A stretch of 64,000 bases of DNA, taken from NCBI GenBank assembly GCA_019113745.1, contig DXGV01000036.1, positions 38,152 to 102,151 on the forward strand, read 5' to 3'. This document shows, in pieces, positions 39,594 to 47,268 of the stretch (positions are counted from its first letter, which is position 1; every line of letters begins with the position of its first letter). The notes below the pieces were generated by a model. It saw nothing but the letters and a program-made list of their open reading frames with translations, did not search any database and was not told the origin of the DNA. The stretch comes from Candidatus Blautia intestinavium (lineage in GTDB: Bacteria; Bacillota; Clostridia; Lachnospirales; Lachnospiraceae). A program made the position numbers and the translations under genes.

Positions 39594-40042
39594 AAATTGG
39601 ACAGATCCAATTTAAAAAGATTTAAAAAAGTCCCGACACCGGGAGTATCTCCGAAAGGGAAACCACTGAGGATTGCATAAAGAGGAGATTCCCGGAGCAT
39701 GCGGCACCAGACGGTGATGGAAGTTACTTTCAGCTTTAAAGCAAGCAGATAGGAACGCAGCATGCAGGAAGGAAGCCTTGGTTCCGGACCAAAGACAGAA
39801 TAGCAATCCTGCATAAGGGAATCCGTCAGGGAAAGATCAAGATACCAGAACTGCACGATATAGTCCCAGGTGCTTTTGGGAAGTACAAAGGGATCAGGAT
39901 AAAAATTCAGGAAATTGGATACGAAAGTATCCTGATAGGCGGCATGGCCGCCAGAATTACAAGGTAACAAAAAATCGCCTCCCGTCGATTGAAATAAAAT
40001 ATAATCAATCGGCTTCGCCGCAAATTTTGAGCGATTTGTCAA
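39594..40042 (-). mobile_element. Truncated transposase remnant (N-terminal part)
   Basis: DPFVLPKSTWDYIVQFWYLDLSLTDSLMQDCYSVFGPEPRLPSCMLRSYLLALKLKVTSITVWCRMLRESPLYAILSGF resembles a transposase N-terminus; no catalytic domain; opposite strand to the operon. Confidence 0.7.
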
Positions 40043-40153
40043 GCGTTTTTTGAAAAAAAGTGGGTGATTTTTTGAAATAGGGGTCAGAAAGCCTTATAAA
40101 ATCAGGGCTGAAGATTCCGAGAAGTTATATTTATAAAAAAGGAGGAATATGAA

Positions 40154-41206
40154 ATGAACAAAAAAATGGTAATCGCTTTAGGAATGGCGGCAGTTATGTC
40201 AGTGACAGCGGGCGGCGCAACTTTCGTATATGCGGAAGAGGAGGAACGTCCGGCATATGTGCATGATGAAAGTGAAGTGACAGGAACTATTACAGTTTAT
40301 ACCACCATGGAACAGACCCAGCAGGAAGTTCTGGAAGAACTGTGGAGTAAATATTATCCGGACTGTAATATGGAAATCCAGGCAGATTCCGTAGGAACTC
40401 TGGCTACCAGAATCCGCGGGGACGAATCCTGCGACGCCGATGTGGTGATCGGCGGATTATTTGAAGCAGACGGGGACAGCTATCATGATATCCTGCAGCC
40501 ATATACCTCAGTGATCGATGATGAACAGGCTTATCATGATGAATCCGGATACTATACATATTATGACGTACAGGTAATGTGTCTTGTAGTAAACCCGGAA
40601 CTGAGAGATGAACTTGGTATTGAAATCAACGGATATGAAGATCTTCTTCAGCCGGAGCTGGAAGGCAAGATCATACTTGCTGCACCGGATGCGTCCTCTT
40701 CAGGATATCGTCAGTTACAGACTATACTTGCCACAATGGGAGATTCTTTTGATGATGAAAAAGGCTGGGAATATATTAAAGAACTGATGCCTTCCTGCTT
40801 CAGTACAACATCCTCCAGTGACGTTTATAATCTGGTTATCAATGGGGAATATGTAGTGGGCCTTTCCTATGAGTCAACAGTAGACGCGCTTATTAAAGAC
40901 GGCGCGCCAGTGGAATGTGTATATATGGAGGAAGGAAATACGGCGATGGCCGGAGGAGCGGCGATTGTTAAAAATGCGCCTAATCTGGAAGCCGCAAAGG
41001 CTATGATGGACCTTCTGGCATCAAAAGAATTCCAGGACGCCCGCGCGGAAGAATCCTCCGGACGTGGTTCCAATGCAGGCGCCGATCTGAACGGACTTCC
41101 GGAAGAAGACACTCTGGGACTTGTACCGCTCGACTATGATTATCTGATCGAGAATAAAGACGCCCTTTACACAAAATGGAATGATATGTGGGCAGAAGTG
41201 CAGTAA
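40154..41206 (+). CDS. Extracellular solute-binding protein (ferric/AfuA-type, cluster D fold)
   Basis: Signal peptide; TGTITVYTTMEQTQQEVLEELWSKYYPDCNMEI; RGSNAGADLNGLPEEDTLGLVPLDYDY. Confidence 0.9.
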   Translation: MNKKMVIALGMAAVMSVTAGGATFVYAEEEERPAYVHDESEVTGTITVYTTMEQTQQEVLEELWSKYYPDCNMEIQADSVGTLATRIRGDESCDADVVIGGLFEADGDSYHDILQPYTSVIDDEQAYHDESGYYTYYDVQVMCLVVNPELRDELGIEINGYEDLLQPELEGKIILAAPDASSSGYRQLQTILATMGDSFDDEKGWEYIKELMPSCFSTTSSSDVYNLVINGEYVVGLSYESTVDALIKDGAPVECVYMEEGNTAMAGGAAIVKNAPNLEAAKAMMDLLASKEFQDARAEESSGRGSNAGADLNGLPEEDTLGLVPLDYDYLIENKDALYTKWNDMWAEVQ

Positions 41207-41232
41207 AGAAACAGGCAGAACAGAAATATGCA

Positions 41233-41267
41233 GCCGGCAGACGAATGTTTTCGTCTGCCGGCTTTTT
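41233..41267 (+). terminator. Hairpin terminator H2 (GCCGGCAGACGAAtgttTTCGTCTGCCGGC)
   Basis: 13-bp perfect stem plus TTTTT; near-identical to H1 at 31563. Confidence 0.88.
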
Positions 41268-41362
41268 CGTGAAGCCCGGTATATTTCTTGCGTGGAAACC
41301 GGGAATGTTTTATACTTTATTACAGAAGGAATTCAATAAGAATATACCGGAGGAGAACAGGT

Positions 41363-41746
41363 ATGAATTTATCGAGAATACATCACATCGCGATCATCGT
41401 ATCAGATTATGAAGCGTCAAAGGATTTTTATGTGAATAAATTGGGATTTCAGATCGTTCGGGAAAATTTCCGACCGGAACGGAACGACTGGAAGCTGGAT
41501 CTGAAAATAAACGAGACCACAGAACTGGAGATTTTCGGGGTGGAAAATCCTCCGGCGCGTGTGACTAGGCCGGAAGCGGCGGGCCTTCGTCATCTGGCGT
41601 TTTTTACGGATAATATTGAGAAAATAGTGGCGGAACTGAAAGAGAAAGGGATTGTAACGGAACCAATCCGCGTTGATGAGTTTTCGGGGGAAAAGTTTAC
41701 TTTTTTCGCAGATCCCGACGGGCTTCCCATCGAGCTTCATGAATAG
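41363..41746 (+). CDS. VOC family (glyoxalase/SMU1112c-like) protein
   Basis: IHHIAIIVSDYEASKDFYVNKLGFQIVRE; FFADPDGLPIELHE. Confidence 0.9.
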   Translation: MNLSRIHHIAIIVSDYEASKDFYVNKLGFQIVRENFRPERNDWKLDLKINETTELEIFGVENPPARVTRPEAAGLRHLAFFTDNIEKIVAELKEKGIVTEPIRVDEFSGEKFTFFADPDGLPIELHE

Positions 41747-41844
41747 GGAGCGTCAGAGAACCGGCCAGTCTGGTGATCAGCAGTCATGAACACAGGGAGT
41801 ACAATGACAGAGAATTAAGGCAGAGAATAAAGGATGGAAATCAT

Positions 41845-42585
41845 ATGGCATTATACGCGCTCGGCGATCTGCATCTCAGCTTCCAGGCTGACAAAACCAT
41901 GGATATTTTCGGGAGAGTCTGGAGACACCATGAAAGAAAGATTGAAAAGTATGTAAACAAAATCGTAAAGCCGGAGGACACCCTTGTGCTTACCGGCGAT
42001 CACTCCTGGGGAAGAAAACTGGAAGAGTGCCGGGAAGATCTTGCGTTCATCCAGAACCTTCCAGGAAGAAAGATTCTGCTCAGGGGAAATCATGACATGT
42101 TCTGGGACGCGAAAAAAACAAAACATCTGAATGAAGAATACAGAGACCGACTGTTTTTCCTTCAGAATAATTTTGCCGTCTATAAGGATTACGCCCTTGT
42201 GGGAACAAAAGGATTTACATTTGAAGGTCCATTTTATCTGAACAGAAGAGGAGAGATCATCGGCTGGGATGAGGAGAAAGAAGCCCATGCCCGTAAACTG
42301 GTGGCAAGGGAAACGGAACGGCTGCGGGACTCTTTCGATCAGGCGGAGAAAGCCGGTTTCCGTAAATTCATCATGTTTCTCCATTATCCGCCAACCAGTA
42401 TACTGGAAGAAACCTCGCCATTTACAGAAATTGCGAAAGAATACGGCGCCGAAGCCGTGGTATATTCCCACTGCCACGGGGAAAGCCGTTTCGGCGACAG
42501 CATCCGGGGGGATTTTCAGGGGATCAGATACATGCTTGTATCAGGAGATTATCTGAATTTCCGTCCCGCGTTGGTGATGAAATAG
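41845..42585 (+). CDS. Metallophosphoesterase
   Basis: LYALGDLHLSF, GDHSWG, LLRGNHDMFW, YSHCHGES. Confidence 0.9.
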   Translation: MALYALGDLHLSFQADKTMDIFGRVWRHHERKIEKYVNKIVKPEDTLVLTGDHSWGRKLEECREDLAFIQNLPGRKILLRGNHDMFWDAKKTKHLNEEYRDRLFFLQNNFAVYKDYALVGTKGFTFEGPFYLNRRGEIIGWDEEKEAHARKLVARETERLRDSFDQAEKAGFRKFIMFLHYPPTSILEETSPFTEIAKEYGAEAVVYSHCHGESRFGDSIRGDFQGIRYMLVSGDYLNFRPALVMK

Positions 42586-42616
42586 AATATGAAACGAAGA
42601 AAGACCGGGTGATGAT

Positions 42617-42847
42617 ATGTTTTCTGTATTCAAAAGGAAAAGAAAAAATGAAGAACGGACGGTGAAATATAACCCGGAGAAGCAGAAGGCGGTCTTACGC
42701 TGCAGCATCTGCACCGGAGAACAGGTCGCCGGTTTCATGGATGTGGAAACAGGAAAAATCGAAGAAGTGATGCTGATCCGGAATGAAACGGACCTGGAAC
42801 AATTCAGACAGCAGTATGGAATTGCGGAAATAACAAAAATATATTAG
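42617..42847 (+). CDS. Small conserved hypothetical protein (76 aa)
   Basis: Intact ORF with CSICTGEQVAGFMDVETGKIEEVMLI; family not recognised. Confidence 0.6.
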   Translation: MFSVFKRKRKNEERTVKYNPEKQKAVLRCSICTGEQVAGFMDVETGKIEEVMLIRNETDLEQFRQQYGIAEITKIY

Positions 42848-42884
42848 AATATTAATCAAAATACGATATCGGAGGAATCAGATA

Positions 42885-43733
42885 ATGAAAATCGCAGTAA
42901 CTTATGACAACGGAAACATCTTTCAGCATTTTGGAAAGACAGAGTATTTCAAGGTGTATGAGGTTGAGGATAATAAAGTGGTTTCCAGTGAAGTGATCGG
43001 ATCCAACGGCACGGGACACGGCGCGCTGGCGGGACTTCTTGCAGACCAGTCTGTGGACGTGCTGATCTGCGGAGGTATCGGCGGAGGAGCCCAGAGCGCC
43101 CTTGCAGAAGCCGACGTTGAGCTTTGTTCCGGCGCGCAGGGTGACGCTGATCAGGCGGTGGAAGCATATTTGAAAGGCGAGCTGGTGTCAACAGGGGCAA
43201 ACTGTGATCATCACCATGAAGAAGGACACTCCTGCGGAGATCATGGAGACGGACATTCCTGCGGCGGTAACTGCGGAGGGGGATGTGGAGCGGCTCCGAC
43301 CCTCAAGGGACGAAATGTAGGAAAAACCTGCCGCACACATTACAGAGGCACCTTTAATGACGGAACACAGTTCGATTCTTCCTATGACCGCGGCGAACCG
43401 CTGGAGTTTATCTGCGGCGCAGGCATGATGATCAGAGGATTTGACGCGGCGGTGGCAGATATGGAAGTGGGCCAGATCGTGGATATCCATCTGACTCCGG
43501 AAGAGGCGTATGGCCAGCCGGATCCCAACGCCATTTTTACGATTGAAACCGCGCAGCTTCCCGGTTCCGAGGATCTGGAAGTGGGCCAGCAGGTATATCT
43601 TTCCAACCAGATGGGACAGCCTTTCCCGGTTAAAGTCACAGCAAAAGAGGGAAGCACCATCACGTTTGACGCCAACCATGAAATGGCGGGCAAGGAACTG
43701 AACTTCAGAATCGAACTGGTTGAAGTGAAATAA
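42885..43733 (+). CDS. Fusion: NifX/NifB-like (dinitrogenase Fe-Mo cofactor) domain + His/Cys-rich linker + FKBP/SlyD-like peptidyl-prolyl isomerase
   Basis: MKIAVTYDNGNIFQHFGKTEYFKVYEVED...ICGGIGGGAQSALAEADVELCSGAQGDADQAVEAYLKG; CDHHHEEGHSCGDHGDGHSCGGNCGGGCG; YRGTFNDGTQFDSSYDRGEPLEFICGAGMMIRGFDAAVADMEVG. Confidence 0.9.
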   Translation: MKIAVTYDNGNIFQHFGKTEYFKVYEVEDNKVVSSEVIGSNGTGHGALAGLLADQSVDVLICGGIGGGAQSALAEADVELCSGAQGDADQAVEAYLKGELVSTGANCDHHHEEGHSCGDHGDGHSCGGNCGGGCGAAPTLKGRNVGKTCRTHYRGTFNDGTQFDSSYDRGEPLEFICGAGMMIRGFDAAVADMEVGQIVDIHLTPEEAYGQPDPNAIFTIETAQLPGSEDLEVGQQVYLSNQMGQPFPVKVTAKEGSTITFDANHEMAGKELNFRIELVEVK

Positions 43734-43793
43734 TTATTCAAATTCATCTTTTGCCGTTTCTGTATCAAACGTCATTCAGAGAAAGGATTTTTT

Positions 43794-44128
43794 ATGAAAA
43801 GGATGTTTTATACGGAAGCGGCATATTTTATTGGACTGGTCACGCTTTTTCATTTATAACGGCTTTTATCTATGGAAACGTGCTTGATATTATGATGAAA
43901 GTGGCTGGCCTGGTCCCGGGAACCGGGATTTTCCCAGGAACAGTGTGTTACGTTACGGGGCTTATAACCTGCGCAATTGGGGTATCTTTTCTGTTTCATA
44001 CATATATTTCACCGGAGGCGTACGAATTATTTGTAAAAGAAATATCTGCAAGATTTAATATTGACAGCAGATTTTTTGAGAAACACTTTGATTTCGTGGA
44101 TGGATTGAGGTTAAGAAAGTTTTTCTGA
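43794..44128 (+). pseudogene. Degraded DUF6198/YitT-like membrane protein gene (internal deletion + frameshift)
   Basis: Frame 1 MKRMFYTEAAYFIGLVTLFHL* then the other frame FSFITAFIYGNVLDIMM...GVSFLFHTYISPEAYELFVKEISARFNID. Confidence 0.6.
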
Positions 44129-44250
44129 GGGAAAGTGCTGTGATAATTGAATAACCGGAAGCGGATGAAAAATCAATCGCAAAAATTTGCAGTTGATTGA
44201 AAGAGCAGCATATAAAATTCAGATTCATATGATTTAAGGAGGAACAGGCT

Positions 44251-44781
44251 ATGAGTTTTCATATTCAGACGGTACTGGGAGATATCACAAAGGTTGATGA
44301 TCTGGAAGCCATTGTAAATGCGGCAAATAACAGTCTGCTAGGCGGAGGTGGAGTCGATGGCGCCATCCACAGGGCGGCAGGGCCGGAGCTTCTGGCGGAA
44401 TGCCGCACCCTGCACGGATGCGAAACAGGGGAGGCGAAGATTACGAAGGCATATTGGCTGCCCTGTAAATACGTGATTCACACCGTTGGACCGGTCTGGC
44501 GCGGTGGAGATCATGGAGAGCCACAGCTCCTGGCAAACGCTTACAGAAATTCGCTGCAGTGCGCTGTGGATCATGGGATTAAAACAATTGCTTTTCCGTC
44601 GATTTCTACAGGGGTTTACCACTACCCACTGAAGCAGGCGGCTTCGATTGCTGTGAAAACGGTGAGAGATTTTTGTGCGCAGAATCCAGGAAAGATTGAG
44701 ACGGTACGTTTTGTGCTGTTCAGCGACGATGCGCTGGCTGCGTATGAAAAAGCAGTTGGGGAGATTCCTGATAGAATATAA
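44251..44781 (+). CDS. Macrodomain protein (O-acetyl-ADP-ribose deacetylase-like)
   Basis: [48 protein letters not shown]. Confidence 0.95.
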   Translation: MSFHIQTVLGDITKVDDLEAIVNAANNSLLGGGGVDGAIHRAAGPELLAECRTLHGCETGEAKITKAYWLPCKYVIHTVGPVWRGGDHGEPQLLANAYRNSLQCAVDHGIKTIAFPSISTGVYHYPLKQAASIAVKTVRDFCAQNPGKIETVRFVLFSDDALAAYEKAVGEIPDRI

Positions 44782-44842
44782 GAAAAAAATCTTGAAATTA
44801 ACGTTGTAAAGCTTTATAATACATAGCAGGTAAAAGAAAATT

Positions 44843-45010
44843 CTTCGGGGCAGGGTGACTGCAGGCTGTGAAGATGCGCAGCAGGTGGAATTCCCTACCG
44901 GCGGTAAAGTCCGCGACCCGCGAAAGCGGCTGATCTGGTGACCGGAAAGACTGCAGAAGCAGTACGGATGGAATTCCAGAACCGACAGTATAGTCTGGAT
45001 GAGAGAAGAA
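44843..45010 (+). ncRNA. FMN riboswitch (RFN element)
   Basis: tTCGGGGCAGGGTG...ATTCCCTACCGGCGGTAAAGTCCGCGACCCGC...GATCTGGTG...ATTCCAGAACCGACAGTATAGTCTGGATGAGAGAAGAA. Confidence 0.97.
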
Positions 45011-45035
45011 CACGAAATATTTTAAGTGCTCAGTT

Positions 45036-45061
45036 CCCCGGGAGTATTCCCGGGGATTTTC
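45036..45061 (+). terminator. Riboswitch expression-platform terminator
   Basis: CCCCGGGAgtatTCCCGGGG + ATTTT. Confidence 0.8.
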
Positions 45062-45067
45062 CTTTTG

Positions 45068-45210
45068 CGCGATAAGCCCGTCGGACGGCCGCCGTGCTTG
45101 CACGTGCGGACACCCGACGGGCAACGGACAGCGAACAGTATTGCCGTGAGCTGCACGTAGTATCGCGTGAGTCGGCCAGAGGAAGGAGCTTCCCTGGCCG
45201 ATCGGGAATT
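45068..45210. repeat. Palindrome-rich insertion-like element between riboswitch terminator and ribU
   Basis: Outer CGCGATA/TATCGCG; inner CCCGTCGG/CCGACGGG; CCGTGC/GCACGTGCGG; then TCGGCCAGaGGAAGgagCTTCCcTGGCCGA. Confidence 0.5.
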
Positions 45211-45251
45211 TTCTTTTATACGGAAATTTTTCAAAAAAGGAGAGGACAATT

Positions 45252-45887
45252 ATGAGTGAACAGGTATTAAGAAGTGGAAATGCAATGGACAGGAGCCGGA
45301 CGAGGACCATTACCCAGGTGGCTATGCTGGGAGCGGTGGCCGGCGTACTGATGAATCTGGAGTTCCCTATTCCCTTCCTGGCTCCGTCCTTCTATCAGTT
45401 GGATTTCTCGGAGATTCCGGTGCTTGTAGGAAGTTTTGCCATGGGACCGCTGGCAGGAGTGATTATTGAGCTGGTAAAGATTCTGGTGCATCTGGTGACG
45501 AAGGGAACATTAACTGCTGGCGTGGGTGATCTGGCCAACTTTATATTCGGCTGTACTTTTGTGGTTCCGGCAGGGCTACTGTACCGCCTGCATCATGTGA
45601 AGAGCAGGAGACACGCAGTAGAAGGAATGGCTGTAGGTACGGTTCTTACAACGGCGGCAGCCTGCCTGATGAATGCGTTTGTTCTGCTTCCGGCTTACGG
45701 CAAGGCTTTCGGAATGCCGATCGAGGCTTTTATCGAGATGGGATCCGCAGTGCATTCCTCTGTTGACAGCCTGCTTGGATTCGTGGCGCTGATCATCGTG
45801 CCCTTTAATCTGTTTAAATACACCCTGACTTCCGTGATCGTATTCTTTATTTACAAGAGGATCCGCGTAGTCCTGAAGGGCGACTGA
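45252..45887 (+). CDS. ribU: Riboflavin ECF transporter S-component
   Basis: ITQVAMLGAVAGVLMNLEFPIPFLAPSFYQLDFSEIPVLVGSFAMGPLAGVIIELVKI; FMN riboswitch upstream. Confidence 0.93.
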   Translation: MSEQVLRSGNAMDRSRTRTITQVAMLGAVAGVLMNLEFPIPFLAPSFYQLDFSEIPVLVGSFAMGPLAGVIIELVKILVHLVTKGTLTAGVGDLANFIFGCTFVVPAGLLYRLHHVKSRRHAVEGMAVGTVLTTAAACLMNAFVLLPAYGKAFGMPIEAFIEMGSAVHSSVDSLLGFVALIIVPFNLFKYTLTSVIVFFIYKRIRVVLKGD

Positions 45888-45906
45888 GAAATACTGAGTT
45901 TATATG

Positions 45907-45947
45907 GCGTTATGGAGACTGGACCAGAAGTTTCCATAACGCTTTTT
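45907..45947 (+). terminator. Terminator hairpin T1 (GCGTTATGGA...TCCATAACGC + TTTTT)
   Basis: 10-bp perfect stem, T-run; duplicated at 46629-46671. Confidence 0.85.
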
Positions 45948-46058
45948 GTTTAAGCAGAGAATCCTGTGGGCAGGATTCCTTTATAAAAATTTCACAGTTT
46001 GTCTGTTGTGATAGAGACATAATAATGGTATTATAAAGGTATAAAGGAGGTGTGAATT

Positions 46059-46319
46059 ATGCCGCAGATAATACCTATCAAAGAATTGAAAAATACCGCA
46101 GATATTTCGGAACTGTGTCATTGCACAGATGAACCTATCTATATTACCAAGAACGGATATGGAGATATGGTTATTATGAGTATGGAAAATTATGAGCGCA
46201 TGTTAAGGCGCCTGAAAGTATATGAAGATATACTTGCTTCTGAGAAACAGATCGAAGAAGGAAGGGTAAAAGACGCAAAAAATTCTCTGGCTGCCATGAG
46301 GAAACAATATGGCTTATAA
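46059..46319 (+). CDS. Phd/YefM family antitoxin
   Basis: IIPIKELKNTADISELCHCTDEPIYITKNGYGDMVIMSMENYERM. Confidence 0.92.
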   Translation: MPQIIPIKELKNTADISELCHCTDEPIYITKNGYGDMVIMSMENYERMLRRLKVYEDILASEKQIEEGRVKDAKNSLAAMRKQYGL

Positions 46320-46620
46320 TCTCATTGTTACTGAGCGTGCAGAAAATCTGCTGGATAAAATCATAAATTATATGCTTTATCATTTGAAAAATGAGCAGGC
46401 AGCTTCTCATTTACTTGACAGCGTTGAAAAAATATATGAAAGACTGGAAGAAAATCCGTGTCAATTTGTGAAAAGTAAAGATCCATATCTGAAACAGAAA
46501 GGATATCGTGAAGCGGTATTAACAGATATGAATTATATGATAGTATTTCGGGTTGAAGGCAGGAACGTTTATATAATGGGGATTTTTCATCAGTTGGAAG
46601 ATTTCAGAAGAAACATATAG
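46309..46620 (+). CDS. RelE/ParE family toxin
   Basis: Overlaps the antitoxin; AYNLIVTERAENLLDKIINYML...YREAVLTDMNYMIVFRVEGRNVYIMGIFHQLEDFRR. Confidence 0.92.
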   Translation: MAYNLIVTERAENLLDKIINYMLYHLKNEQAASHLLDSVEKIYERLEENPCQFVKSKDPYLKQKGYREAVLTDMNYMIVFRVEGRNVYIMGIFHQLEDFRRNI

Positions 46621-46628
46621 ATTTTATG

Positions 46629-46671
46629 GCGTTATGGAGTTTGAGTCAGAGATTTCCATAACGCTTTTTTT
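46629..46671 (+). terminator. Terminator hairpin T2 (GCGTTATGGA...TCCATAACGC + TTTTTTT)
   Basis: Same stem sequence as T1 at 45907. Confidence 0.85.
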
Positions 46672-46761
46672 ATGAAAAATTATGAGACAGGGAACCATCG
46701 GATCAGCGGAATGGTCTAATATATAGATAAAACAGACAGAACAGCACAAAGGAGACTGTGT

Positions 46762-47268
46762 ATGGACAGAAAAGAATTCGGGAATCTGATCCTGGAGAAT
46801 GAACGGCAGCTTTACCGGATCGCGAAATCCATTCTGAGAAGCGACGAGGACTGTGCGGACGCAGCCCAGGAGGCGGTGATGAAAGCGTTCGAGAAGCTGC
46901 ATACCCTGCGTGACGACAGATATGCGAAGACCTGGCTGATCCGGATCCTTATCAACGAGTGCTTCCGTATGGCAGATAAACAGAAAAGGGAGCGGATGCT
47001 GGCAGATAAGGTAAAAAGCTGTGAAAAACAGGCGCATAAAGAACAGACGCCGGGAAATGTCCGGGAGGAAGAGTACAGTGAACTTTATCAGGCGCTGGCG
47101 CAGCTTCCGCGGGAATTCCGTATTATACTGGAACTTTATTATCTTGAAGAGTTTTCCGTAAAAGAAATATCGGAACTTATGGGAATCCCGGAAGGCACGG
47201 TGAAAAGCCGGCTGGGAAGAGGCCGGGAAAAACTGAAACAGCGTCTGTGTCAGAAGGAGGGGAAATAA
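46762..47268 (+). CDS. Sigma-70 family (ECF) RNA polymerase sigma factor
   Basis: DEDCADAAQEAVMKAFEKLHTL; YYLEEFSVKEISELMGIPEGTVKSRLGRGREKL. Confidence 0.94.
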   Translation: MDRKEFGNLILENERQLYRIAKSILRSDEDCADAAQEAVMKAFEKLHTLRDDRYAKTWLIRILINECFRMADKQKRERMLADKVKSCEKQAHKEQTPGNVREEEYSELYQALAQLPREFRIILELYYLEEFSVKEISELMGIPEGTVKSRLGRGREKLKQRLCQKEGK

